From NCBI GenBank assembly GCA_900323505.1, contig OOIN01000036.1, positions 534,447 through 598,446 of the forward strand: DNA of 64,000 nucleotides. Reading direction: 5' to 3'. The stretch is from Ustilago trichophora. Its lineage: Eukaryota; Basidiomycota; Ustilaginomycetes; Ustilaginales; Ustilaginaceae. The notes beneath the pieces are model-generated. The model was given only the letters and a program-made list of their open reading frames with translations. It had not been told where the DNA came from and did no database searches. Below, piece by piece: positions 50,233 to 60,300 of this stretch. Each line of letters opens with the position of its first letter. Position 1 is the first letter of the stretch. A program made the translations under genes and the position numbers.

Positions 50233-52668
50233 CTAGTCGATGATGATGGCATCGGCTTGTGATGCACCACTATCACCCGAATGTCTTGCAGAGCCTCCTT
50301 TTTGCATGGGACCATTTCGCCTCGGAGTTGTTATAGAGCTCTTCGCTTCGACCTCCTTCACTTCAGGCCACCGTCCCATCTCTGCATCTAGCTCGATCGT
50401 TTTAGAACGACTCTTCTTCGCCTTGGGAGCGGATGTGCTTGATACGTGCGCTTTGTCGGCGCAGGTCAAGTCCGGGCTACCGGGTGCAGAGCGTTTGACG
50501 GCAGTCTTGGTGCTGGCTCTTGCTGTCGGCGGCAATATCTGTACAGGTGGTAGCTTATCGAGTTGTGCCGGAGACGATATGGTGGAGAGGGGATGCCGCA
50601 GAAAACGCGGGGCTTTGGGGCCCATCTCGAGGTACACGTTGACTGTATAAGCAGTAGCTTGATAGCTCTGAGCGATGAGCTGCGATTGGATGCCATGGAC
50701 AATGAGACGGTCAACAACGTCGCGATGTAAGGTGACCTTGCCACCGGCTACTGCCTGTACGTCGACAACCCCAGCTTTTGCACTGCTTGACGTGCTGGCC
50801 TTTCCTTTGCCTTTTCCCTTGCCAGAGTCGGTCAGATTTGGGTCCAGATTGAACTTGCCGCCGCTGAGTCCTCGAGCCACATCCGACAAGCTAGTGAGCG
50901 TAATTCTGCCACCTTGCCCGCACATCTCCTGCAAGATGGCAAGAAGTTGATACATCTCTTTACGGACGTCGATGAGGAGATTCCGCCGATTGCCAGTGCA
51001 GTTGTCGCAGATGCCGCACGCTCGCTGGCGTTGATCGTCACCCTTTTCGAACATGTCGGAGAAATATTCTGCGAACAGTTGACGTCGACAGCGGGCAGAC
51101 TGGGCATACTCGAGCATCGCAGACAGCTTTTCCTGACCAGTGGGCTCGCTAGCCACTAGGGAGCTCATCCTGATCGCATCTTGTGGACGGTAGTAGAGCA
51201 CGCAGTCCGAGTCCTCGCCGTCTCGACCTGCACGTCCGGTCTCCTGATAGTAGCCATCGAGCGACTTGGAGATGCACGCATGAATGACGAAGCGCACGTC
51301 TGGCTTGTCGATGCCCATGCCAAATGCAATGGTGGCGCAGACCACTTGAATATGACCTGTGCGCCAATCTGTGTGGATTTGCTGCTTGCTGGCATCGTCC
51401 AAACCTGCATGGTAGCGGCCTGTGGCTATGCGACCGTCACTTATCTCTGTCAAAGCCTTTGCCGCCGCTTCGGTGTCCGCTTGAGAAAGGCAGTAGACAA
51501 TGCCGCTGTGACCGGCATGATGTTCCAGAATATAGTCCACCATTGCCTCTGCAGCTGCTTTTACTTGCTGTGGGCGCTGAACCACCTGGTACATGAGATT
51601 GGCTCGGAAGAGGGGGGCTGTAAAGTAGACAGTACGCATGGGAGCGGCATTGTCAGGCTCGGTGATGGCTGGGAGATCAATGATCTCGAGGATTTCCTTG
51701 AGCACTTTGGGACCACAGGTGGCAGTGAGGCACATGATGGGTGCTCTTGGAAATAGTCGGCGGAGGAGAGAGAGCTTGGCATAGTCCGGCCTGTAGTCAT
51801 GACCCATCTGTGAGCAGCAGTGAGCTTCGTCAATCACGATGCGAGAGAGTCTACCTTGCTCGTAGGCGCTCTGCAAGGCGGAGAGACACGTCTTGGATTT
51901 GGCGACACGTTCCGGTGTGACGTAAAGAAGCTTGATGCCGTCTGCCTGATGCTGATTCCATGACGAATCTCGAGTCTTGGACGACGATGACGATGATAAA
52001 GAAGAAGAAGTCAGAGCACGTCCATCGGAAGCAGTGCCATGTCGAATCTGCTTGAGGATAGCATTGGAGTCGTCGCGTGATGTGCTTCCACAAAGGAGCT
52101 CGGACTCGATGCCCACTTCCTGCAGGTGGAGCACCTGGTCGGTCATGAGTGAGATGAGAGGAGAGATGACCAAGGTCACACCCGGTCGGAGTATAGCAGG
52201 AAGTTGATAGCAAAGCGATTTGCCGCCACCGGTCGGCATAACCACTACAGCATTTCGATTATCCATGGCTGCATTGATTACGGCTTCTTGGCAGAAACGA
52301 AACGAAGAAATGCCAAAGACCGACATGGCGGCCAGACGAACATTGTCACTCCATTGGAAAGAGTTTGCTGTATAGTCGACGCCTAGCTTGCGGTTCGAGC
52401 CAGAACCGTCACCTTGAGTTGTCTTGAGATAGCCTGTGTAGACTTTGCGGCGCTCACGCACGAGCGAATCCTTGAGCTTTTGAAGCTCGGCGATCTGGCT
52501 TTGTACGGAATCGACTTCGGCATCAAGCTCCTGCAGCTTGGCAGCAACTTGTTCGTCGTAGATGATCTCCTTGTGGTTGGTAGAAGGACCAGCAGCGATC
52601 GTTTTGAAGCCTCCTTGTGAGGGTGAGACCACCTCGAAGTCGCTGTCGCCTCCGTGATTAATCTTCAT
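50233..52668 (-). CDS. RecQ family DNA helicase, RECQL1-like
   Basis: 811 residues, one exon. An N-terminal coiled coil (about residues 40-80) and the spacing to the helicase core match RECQL1 rather than Sgs1/BLM. The core carries motif I MPTGGGKSLCYQLPA, motif Ia SPLISLMTDQV, the DEAH box IDEAHCCSQMGHDYRPDY, motif III LTATC, motif V ATIAFGMGIDKPDVRFVIH and motif VI YYQETGRAGRDGE. A zinc-binding region follows (CRRQLFAEYFSD ... CGICDNC), then a winged-helix domain with a Gly/Lys/Ser insertion, and a basic tail that may hold a nuclear signal. RecQ1 helicases unwind 3'-5', restart reversed forks and resolve recombination intermediates. In the aromatic-rich loop the usual CSQWGHDFRPDY is CSQMGHDYRPDY, so the Trp used to couple DNA binding to ATP hydrolysis is Met. 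The insertion after motif Ia (a Ser-rich stretch near residues 215-235) is also unusual. Confidence 0.93.
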   Translation of the reverse strand: MKINHGGDSDFEVVSPSQGGFKTIAAGPSTNHKEIIYDEQVAAKLQELDAEVDSVQSQIAELQKLKDSLVRERRKVYTGYLKTTQGDGSGSNRKLGVDYTANSFQWSDNVRLAAMSVFGISSFRFCQEAVINAAMDNRNAVVVMPTGGGKSLCYQLPAILRPGVTLVISPLISLMTDQVLHLQEVGIESELLCGSTSRDDSNAILKQIRHGTASDGRALTSSSLSSSSSSKTRDSSWNQHQADGIKLLYVTPERVAKSKTCLSALQSAYEQGRLSRIVIDEAHCCSQMGHDYRPDYAKLSLLRRLFPRAPIMCLTATCGPKVLKEILEIIDLPAITEPDNAAPMRTVYFTAPLFRANLMYQVVQRPQQVKAAAEAMVDYILEHHAGHSGIVYCLSQADTEAAAKALTEISDGRIATGRYHAGLDDASKQQIHTDWRTGHIQVVCATIAFGMGIDKPDVRFVIHACISKSLDGYYQETGRAGRDGEDSDCVLYYRPQDAIRMSSLVASEPTGQEKLSAMLEYAQSARCRRQLFAEYFSDMFEKGDDQRQRACGICDNCTGNRRNLLIDVRKEMYQLLAILQEMCGQGGRITLTSLSDVARGLSGGKFNLDPNLTDSGKGKGKGKASTSSSAKAGVVDVQAVAGGKVTLHRDVVDRLIVHGIQSQLIAQSYQATAYTVNVYLEMGPKAPRFLRHPLSTISSPAQLDKLPPVQILPPTARASTKTAVKRSAPGSPDLTCADKAHVSSTSAPKAKKSRSKTIELDAEMGRWPEVKEVEAKSSITTPRRNGPMQKGGSARHSGDSGASQADAIIID

Positions 52669-52933
52669 TGTAAGAGAATTGCAGACCGGCTTCCAAGCGA
52701 CCAGGCCTAAGGTTCAAAAGCCTGATTAGCCACCTTCTGTGCCGTAGATAGTTTCAAGCGCTCATGGGGGAAGAGATCTGGTTCGCTCGATCGGTGGTCA
52801 GCAACTGCCCTGGTGGGTCGACGAGGGATCAAATTGGGTCGCTAGTCTCAGCGCCGTCGTTGTCAAGATGAAGAAGATAGCAGAGAGGCAGCAGCAAGCA
52901 ACACGGTCCAAGTGGAGGCTAATGTGAAAACAC

Positions 52934-52966
<33 letters not shown>

Positions 52967-53248
52967 CCGCCAAAAAAAAGGCTTGAAAATAAAACCGAAA
53001 AATGCACAGACTCGGGCTTCGGAAATGCTCCTTTTTGGACCCTGCCTCAGACCATCTTGCAACGCTACAACTCGTAACTCCCATTGTTCGACCTTCCATC
53101 CAATTCCTACGCCTCTACAGAGGGACAAGCCCCAATCTGAGCTGAGCTCACACATCACTCGAACCAGAGAACTTCGCCCGGACCTTTCGTAGGACTATCT
53201 ACCCACATCTGTCCGACAACATCACGACCCGCAGAACGCGCATCTGTC
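52669..53248. other. divergent promoter region with poly(A) tract
   Basis: About 580 bases between divergent RecQ and triphosphatase starts, with a 29-base A run at 52,934-52,962. Nucleosome-excluding poly(dA:dT) tracts are common in fungal divergent promoters; the role here is inferred. Confidence 0.5.
52934..52962. repeat. poly(A) homopolymer, 29 bases
   Basis: Uninterrupted A run in the divergent promoter between the RecQ and mRNA triphosphatase genes. A shorter A run lies at about 52,972-52,979. Confidence 0.9.
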
Positions 53249-54646
53249 ATGTCGTCTCCACAACAACATGCTCCCGAGCGTTCCATCTTCGCTGTGGATC
53301 CACTCGATGATTTTGTGACAATGGTGGGCGACTGGATATATGCAAACGGAAGGGGTAGATCCAATCTAGAGGTGAGCTTACTCTGGGGAAGCTGGGCATG
53401 TCGACAAGAGTGCATAACACTGACCGCTGCGCTCTTGCAACACTTGCACGTGTATCTTTTGAATGCATCCCCTATAAGATCGAGGGAAAGATCGGACAAA
53501 TAATCGATCAGGAGACAGGAGAGAGGATACAGCTGCCAGTGCGCAACGAGACCATCGTTGATTTGAGCCGAACCCGCTTCGACAGCCGAATGACAGTCGT
53601 AAGTCTACACTCGAACTCTCGCAAGATCACGTCCAATGTGACTGTCGCAACACTGACGCAACGTTTCGCCCTGGACTATGTCAACTCATCGACTGCTTCT
53701 TCAGTCCCAGCATGCACAGTATAATCGCATTCTCAATTCGCTCGTCTCAAGATCCGGCGAAGCTTCCTATGCCGGTGCTAAGATTAGCTACCAGCGAAGG
53801 AAGGAGATCGACTACTTTCACCCAGCTCCCAATGGCAAGGTCCGTGTCACGAGGGATGCTGAAACGCTAGCGATCAAGCAAGACGGCATTGTTCAAAAGC
53901 AGAGGATAGCCGATCTCAACATCCATTGTCCCAACCGTCTGTTTGACTATCGGATCAGCATCAATGTTGAGAACCCAGGTTAGTGCAAGGTTTCTGCAGC
54001 CATGTGCTCAAGGAACGCCCAACAATTACAATGCTGTGAAAAGACCAGCGGCATATGCATTGTCTTTGGTTCCGTTGCTGAATGATGGACCCCTCTTCCC
54101 TGTGAATTCGATCAGCCGAAGAGCCGACATCCGACCATGTATCGATTCGCGAAAAGAATCGTCTCTCATATGCGCACCAAAACTTCATCGTCGACCTTAC
54201 CCAGGTCACTGTTCCCGAAAAGGTATGTAGAGTCATTGCACAGGTCTCCATCGACCATGACTATGATGTTCGGGTATGGCTCCTGAGCTCGTACTGATAC
54301 ACTGTCTCTCCTTGCTCGTTCCTCTCGATAGCCGCAAGAGCCCATTCACGAGCTCGAGATCGAGATTCGAGACGTGACGCAACTCATGCAGGCTGGCGCA
54401 CAAGCCAAATCCAACCCTGCTAGCAATGGATCAGGGCCAAGTGGGCAGGAGTGGACATCATTTGACGATCAAATTCTCATCTTCCTCAACAACATCCGAA
54501 TGCTCATCAGGTAAGAAGACCAGATGCCGAGCCCAGCACTGCGATATCCCTTGGCACATCTGACCGTATGGCTTGTGCTCCAACGCTACTTCGGACCGCT
54601 TCTCTCCTCCTACAGGAACGCCTCCTCACCCGATGAAAGGCGTTGA
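53249..54646 (+). CDS. mRNA 5'-triphosphatase (capping enzyme beta subunit, Cet1/Pct1 type), five introns
   Basis: Model: exons 53,249-53,371, 53,479-53,598, 53,705-53,978, 54,116-54,273, 54,332-54,510 and 54,616-54,646, giving 294 residues. Donors are GTGAGC, GTAAGT, GTTAGT, GTATGG and GTAAGA; acceptors end in AAG, TTCAG, ATCAG, GATAG and TACAG; phases close with no stop. The protein matches fission yeast Pct1 throughout. The exon 1-2 junction makes NLEIEGKIGQIID, whose ExE metal ligands form one half of the tunnel active site; the second ExE is in HELEIEIRD (exon 5). Between them are RNETIVDLSRTRFDSRMTV, the basic KVRVTRDAETL, and RLFDYRISINVENP. The enzyme removes the gamma-phosphate of nascent pre-mRNA, the first capping step. 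This metal-dependent tunnel enzyme is fungal and differs from the cysteine-phosphatase type of animals. It lacks the long N-terminal extension of Cet1 that binds the guanylyltransferase. Confidence 0.92.
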
Positions 54647-54856
54647 TCCATGCCAATCTTGCACCTTGAAGCAGCGTCTACTTTTGCGTCACATATCACT
54701 CGGCTTTGTCATAGATGCGGTAGGCGATCTGATTAGTTGTGGCCTTTCGGGCTGGAAGAGCGTACAATTACAAAAAGGTGCAGGGTATCGAGGGTCTGGA
54801 ATCAGAGCGCCGTGTGATCTCGATTTGGTAGAGCTCAAAATGCGCTTCAAAGTGTG

Positions 54857-56650
54857 TTACAAGCGTGACCACCGATGGGATACGGACTTTGAAACGAGCA
54901 GATCGAGATGCCGCTTTGCATTGCGACGAGCTTCGATCTGCTTACGAGTACCCAACGTCTGTGGATTGCGGAAGAGGTTAAAAGGGTCGACCTGCATCTT
55001 GATATCCTCAAGACGTGGGATGGATGAGCCATAGTAGAGCTGCTTCCACTCATCTTCTTTGAGCTCAGAGTCGACGTAGCACGAGTATCCTCCTCTGCCG
55101 AGGCCCGCTGCTTGGATGGCACGATTGACTTGCGAGTCTAGCTCACGGGCGTAGGCGTGACCGCTATGTGCGAGGTCCATGTACGCCACGGTGCCAACAG
55201 CGGTCTGGATGAGCCAGAGACCATCGCGATGCGGGAAGCTGCTGAGCTTTTTAGCTTTTGGCTGGGCATGTGCTGGGATGCCGCCGCCAAAGAGCTCGAA
55301 GTAGATATTCCAAGCCCAAAAGGTATGTTTGCCGTCGGCGAGCTCCTCGTCCTTGCCCGCTGTAAGACTTGTGTCCCAGATGAACTGAAAAAGTGGCCGC
55401 AGCGCTTCATGATCGAAGCCTTTGTTGCGCTCTAGGGTGAGAGAAGACTTTGTGACAAAGTTATTGTGCTGTTTGTGAATGGACTCGGTGTCGAGCTTGT
55501 GTTCGCCCTTGCTAAAGTCATCCCAGTCTTCCATGAGTTGGAGGTAGGAGCGAAGTCTGACATCCTCGAAGTCTGCTTGCGGCGCAGAGAGGGAGCTCAG
55601 CTGCTTCTCGAGCTTTGATTGCAGTTTCTTCCAGTCGGCAGCGGACCCGAGATAGATGCCTTTGAGCTCGATCGAGATCGGACGATTTTCGGAGGGCTGA
55701 GGGTCGTTCTGCGAGGGCTTGCGAAGCTGAATGTGCAGACCCAGATCGTTGGACAAATTGGGCTCTAGGGAGAGAGCCTGAATGGCTAGGATGACGGCGA
55801 TGGACTTGTCTACGCTGTCGATGGACGGCGCCCAACGATATTCGAACGAAACGACAGGCGACGAGGCATCGTGGGATTGAAAGACGAAGCGAGTGACGAT
55901 GCCAAAAAAGGAGCCGCTGCCCCTGAGCGCCCACAAGAGGTCACGATGTTGCTGTTCCGAGACGGTGATGATGCTGCCATTGGCCAGGACGAGATCGGCT
56001 TCGAGGATGTTGTCGGTGGTGAGACCCCACTTTCGAGACATGGGGCCGAAGCCGCCACAGAGGCTGAGACCGCCGACGCCGACTGCTGCACACGTGCCGG
56101 TGGACATGGCGCGGTGTGCATCTTGTTGATGCCATAGACCTTTGACGACATCACCCAGACGAGCTCCGGGACCGACTTGGACAGTACCCTTGTTGGGATG
56201 AGAGATGACAGAGTTGAGGCGTGCAAGGTCAATGACCACGGAGCCGTCCATGCCTCCACTGCCATAACCGGCAAAAGAGTGCCCGCCGCTTCTGGCAGCG
56301 ATAGGAGCCTCCGAGTGTTCTGATGCGCAGAGGACAGCTTGCTGAACGTGCGAAGGCGAGTCAGGATATGCGATCAGAGTAGGATTGTAGTGGTAAATGA
56401 CGTTATCGGAAGCTGAAGCTTGGAAGTAGAGATCTGCTGAGCTGATGTCGGCAGCGACGACCTCAATACCGGCTTGGATGAGACAGCTTTGCAAGCGCGT
56501 TCTTGCGGTGCTTCGTGGATGGCGAAGAGTGGCATTGGAGCTGGCAGCTTGGACGTCGCTGGCGGTGGCGATGGCAAGCAGTGATGCCGCTATCAAAGCA
56601 ACACGACACAACATGATGCGATGCAACGCTGCGAGCTTCACGCTGTCCAT
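54857..56650 (-). CDS. secreted FAD-dependent oxidoreductase, berberine bridge enzyme-like
   Basis: 597 residues, one exon. A signal peptide is seen at the N-terminus (LCRVALIAASLLAIATA). Two starts are possible: ATG 56,650 or the in-frame ATG 36 bases later. The FAD-binding PCMH domain includes AARSGGHSFAGYGSGG with H124, and PGARLGDVVKGLW, then GTCAAVGVGGLSLCGGFG with C187. H124 and C187 are 63 residues apart, as the two flavin-linking residues of berberine bridge enzyme are, so bicovalent FAD attachment is predicted. The substrate domain follows. The C-terminal BBE segment (near YYGSSIPRLEDIKMQVDPFNLFRNPQTLG) is present. Fungal members oxidise sugars, oligosaccharides or alkaloid-like compounds and make hydrogen peroxide. 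With no cluster partners, an extracellular carbohydrate oxidase is the most economical guess. The two convergent stops (here and the triphosphatase) are about 210 bases apart. Confidence 0.9.
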   Translation of the reverse strand: MDSVKLAALHRIMLCRVALIAASLLAIATASDVQAASSNATLRHPRSTARTRLQSCLIQAGIEVVAADISSADLYFQASASDNVIYHYNPTLIAYPDSPSHVQQAVLCASEHSEAPIAARSGGHSFAGYGSGGMDGSVVIDLARLNSVISHPNKGTVQVGPGARLGDVVKGLWHQQDAHRAMSTGTCAAVGVGGLSLCGGFGPMSRKWGLTTDNILEADLVLANGSIITVSEQQHRDLLWALRGSGSFFGIVTRFVFQSHDASSPVVSFEYRWAPSIDSVDKSIAVILAIQALSLEPNLSNDLGLHIQLRKPSQNDPQPSENRPISIELKGIYLGSAADWKKLQSKLEKQLSSLSAPQADFEDVRLRSYLQLMEDWDDFSKGEHKLDTESIHKQHNNFVTKSSLTLERNKGFDHEALRPLFQFIWDTSLTAGKDEELADGKHTFWAWNIYFELFGGGIPAHAQPKAKKLSSFPHRDGLWLIQTAVGTVAYMDLAHSGHAYARELDSQVNRAIQAAGLGRGGYSCYVDSELKEDEWKQLYYGSSIPRLEDIKMQVDPFNLFRNPQTLGTRKQIEARRNAKRHLDLLVSKSVSHRWSRL

Positions 56651-57311
56651 ATGGGTAGAGAAAGGCAGCGTTGTGTGTCGAGGTCGTGCGAAATGGAGAT
56701 CGAAAGCGGCGTCAAAGCATGCTAGATAGTGATGTTAGCGAACAAAACCGTCCTGTCCGATTCAGTGTCTTTCGAAAGGTGGGGCGGAGAGCTCGTTAGC
56801 CGATGGAGATGGGTGGTGGGTTGATGTGTCGTTCCACGTTCCAAGGCCAAGAGATTGCATCGGGAAAGAGACGCGACACAGCACGAAGTCGCTTGACTGC
56901 GCACAAGGATGTGGCCCTTTAGCGAAAGAATGAGCCGAGACTTGCCATGCTGTCCACTGCACGAGTGTTGAGCAGAGGCTCCTTGCAGAGCGTAACGATA
57001 TATGACGCCGACATGGCGGCGCTGGTCTGAAACTGCAAGGGTCCGGCTTGCAAGCGGCGGAATTTTGGACCTACTGTAAGACTTTGAAAACGCACAGCTT
57101 TTGTGCCCAACTCGGAATGCGGAATTGATGACTTACTGCGCCACGCACGCATTCACTCAGCTGCTCAGCCATCCTCGCCTTGCTTCGAACCATCATCCAC
57201 CATCATCATTGCCTTCCATTCATAGTAAGCATCCATCATCACATACATTTGATCTTGATCACCAATACTTTACCCATATCTCGATCCTCCACCTTAGCTC
57301 CCTTCCACCTA
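56651..57311. other. divergent promoter region of BBE-like and NTPase genes
   Basis: About 660 bases. The right part is CT- and CATCA-rich leader. The NTPase frame is open from 57,180, but the first ATG in it is at 57,312. Confidence 0.4.
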
Positions 57312-60300
57312 ATGCAATCTGTTCCACCTCTGACCGAAGCGGCGGCATCCACGCCATTCACCCCGTTTTGCAGACTCCACTTCGAAGCCCTCTGGGCCCA
57401 CTTGAATCATCTCATCCAGTCCACGCATCTCACCACTACCTCCTCATCTAACAAGCAGCTTCCCGAATCTGTGCTGAACTCGCTCGGCGACATTGTCACT
57501 GTGGTCAATCACGCTTTGCGCACCTTTTATCCTCTTCAAGATGTGCATAAGCAAGCCATCGTCACCTACATTCACCAAGTTCTTGCTTGGATCGATTCTT
57601 GCTCAAATGCGTCCATGCTTGATTCGCTCCAAGCCCACAGTACACATCTCCCCACTCGTCCCGTCACCCCATCCCAGCCACACGCACCAAACGTTTCGGC
57701 CTCAACACTGAGTCCCACCCGGCAACAAGCACTCAATCTTGCCAGCAGTGCACAACGCGTCGATCCCGAGCGCTGGACACGCCTCTGCAGGTCCGTAAAG
57801 GAAGCTCACCAACTCTATACCGAAGCGCAGCAAGCTACCGATCCCGAGTTGGCCGCCGAAACCATCACGCATTTACACAGTCAAATCAACATGTTCTTGT
57901 TCATGCTCGACAAACTTCGCGCCAAGCTCCAGGGCCTCTTCTCAAATCTTTCCACCGCCTCCCTCGACTCACAAGACGCCAGTGTCCATATCATACAAGC
58001 GCTCAACAGGCTTGCATCGGGTGGTACGAGCTCACCAGACGAGGCTGTCACCTACCTCATCCTGTGTCTCCCAGCCCACAATTCTCGCCCAGACCATTCG
58101 GATGATAACCCAGAACTTGAGCGTCATTTTGCCCTCCAACTACGGCGCGAGTACCGAGGCGATGCACCCGCTCGCTTCCTTCGATTTGTCCACAACGTCA
58201 ATCAACACTTTACCATGTCGACCGAAAATGGTCCATCTTTTGACTCGTACCTGCAGGGTACCTCGATTGTGCAATCCAGCGGCACTGGCAAGACGCGATT
58301 GGTTCTCGAGCTCGGCAAAAAGGCTCCACTCCTTTACATCTGTGTTCGTCGCAAGCCGCTTGACAACCGCTCCAGTGTCAAGCATGGCTTCCCCCTTGCA
58401 GAAGAGAATCTCTACGAATACTTCCGCGATGCCACCCAGAAACACAAAGCTTCCTGCGATCTCCAGGTGGCTGTCTTTCTAGCAGCATGGTTCGAGACCT
58501 TCTGCTCAAGACTTGAACTTTGCCCAACAGCGCAGCAAAAATATGATACCCTGGCTCAGCTCAACGACTACGGCGGTCCGGGGATCACTCAACGCCCGCC
58601 GTTCTTCCGCGATGTGCTCACTTTGGCTCATGCCAAATTGTCGACCGCGTGCGCGTCCGTTGCCACGCCCAACACATCCACCGCCAACACCAACCCCTTT
58701 GCTACACATCTTGATGAGGTGGTCTGCAGACTTGGTGCCCAACTCCGCCTGGTCCGAGAATGGCTGTGGCAGCAACATGAAGCTTACTACAAAGCTCTCG
58801 GCATCGACTGCCCCCCCATCTTTGTGGCCTTTGACGAATGCGTAGAGCTAATCGTCCTCGACAACCCCACCGAGTCCTCCACCAAGACTTCTTCCAGCAC
58901 CACCGCACCTAAGCGCGATCCTGACAATCATCAGCTCAACAGTCTTCGTCGAGCATGGCATCACCTGCTCAAGCTTCAACGCAACAAGTCTACCGGAACC
59001 TTTTGGCTCATTCTCCTCAGCACCAACACGGGCGCTGCAGAGCTCATCCGATCTCAGCATATGCAAGCCTCAACGCGAGCCCAGGAAAAGCCGGTGCTAC
59101 CCATCTTCGTCGGTCTAGGATTTGACGTCTTGCGAGCTGAACAACCCCAGCTTATCTCCCCCTCGGATGTCTCTGCCCTGCACCATTTGCGAAGTTACGG
59201 CCGTCCTCTTTGGTCTTCGCTGCCCACCGACACTTTCTGGGAAGTGGCTAAGCTTAAGCTGCTGGGCGCCAAGGCATTCAGCTCCACCGAACCCGTGGTG
59301 TGCTACAACCTGCTAGCGTCGCGTTTGTCGCTGCAATTCATCCCGATCCATCGCGGAGACTCTGCCCTTTTTGGCGAGCAAAAGTCGCTCGTCACCCAAT
59401 CGGTCGATCGGCACATGCGCATGCTGCAGCAAGTGATTGACCATACCAGTCTGGTGATCAGCGCGCCTTCTGAGCCTGTGCTGGCCATCGCCGCCACGCT
59501 CATCATGCTTGCAGGGGCATCCGAACCGAGCGACCAAACACTCTCGCCGCCGCCGCCGCCGAACTACGCCAAGGTGATCCAAACCTTTACCACACAGTGC
59601 CTTCCCACGCTCGGTTCCGACTTTCTCCGAGGAGCGCATGGCGAGTTCATGGCCCCTTTCGCCATGATGGCCGCTTGGGACGCATTCAAACTGGGTCTCC
59701 TTCAGAGCGAGCACCGGCACGGGCGCCAAGGCGATCGAAGCGATCCGGCTTCCCTTGTCTCGGAAGCGGTACCGCTGCAAGCTTTCTTAGAACAGCTTGC
59801 CACGTTGGATGCACAGAGCGCGTCGGTGATTTCGCATGCGATCGACGACGTCTGCGACACGGTTCGGAAGCGTCTTGCTCGCCACACACCTAGACCGTCA
59901 AGCTGCGGAGCTCCAGCCATCAACAAACACGACGACGACGACGAGGAGGTGAATGCATGGGTCAACTTTACCCACTTTGACGCGCTTCCAGGAGGTATTA
60001 ACTGCATCTCGCCAGACTACCTTTGGTACTGCTGGAAACGCGGTGTGGCTCTGCAGATGGCTCACGGCCAGGCTGGTGTTGATGGCATCATCCCTGTTTT
60101 TGTTGGCAAACTGTCGCAAAGGTTCAGAGCGCCCGTCGGCAGCAACAGCAGCGTTGATGCTGGCGTTGATGCCGACGACGAGATTGACGAGGCCCAAGCC
60201 GCGCGACAAATGTCGTACGTTGCCTGGGAGGCCAAGTACCGAGATGAGGCTATGGGTGATGCCGAGGCGAGAAAGCCATCCAGGGCGGGACCCCCTTTGC

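Noticed and set aside
54223..54243. Possible intron between GTATGT and CACAG in the triphosphatase gene
   Set aside because: It would be only 21 bases and is in frame without a stop, so I read it as coding.
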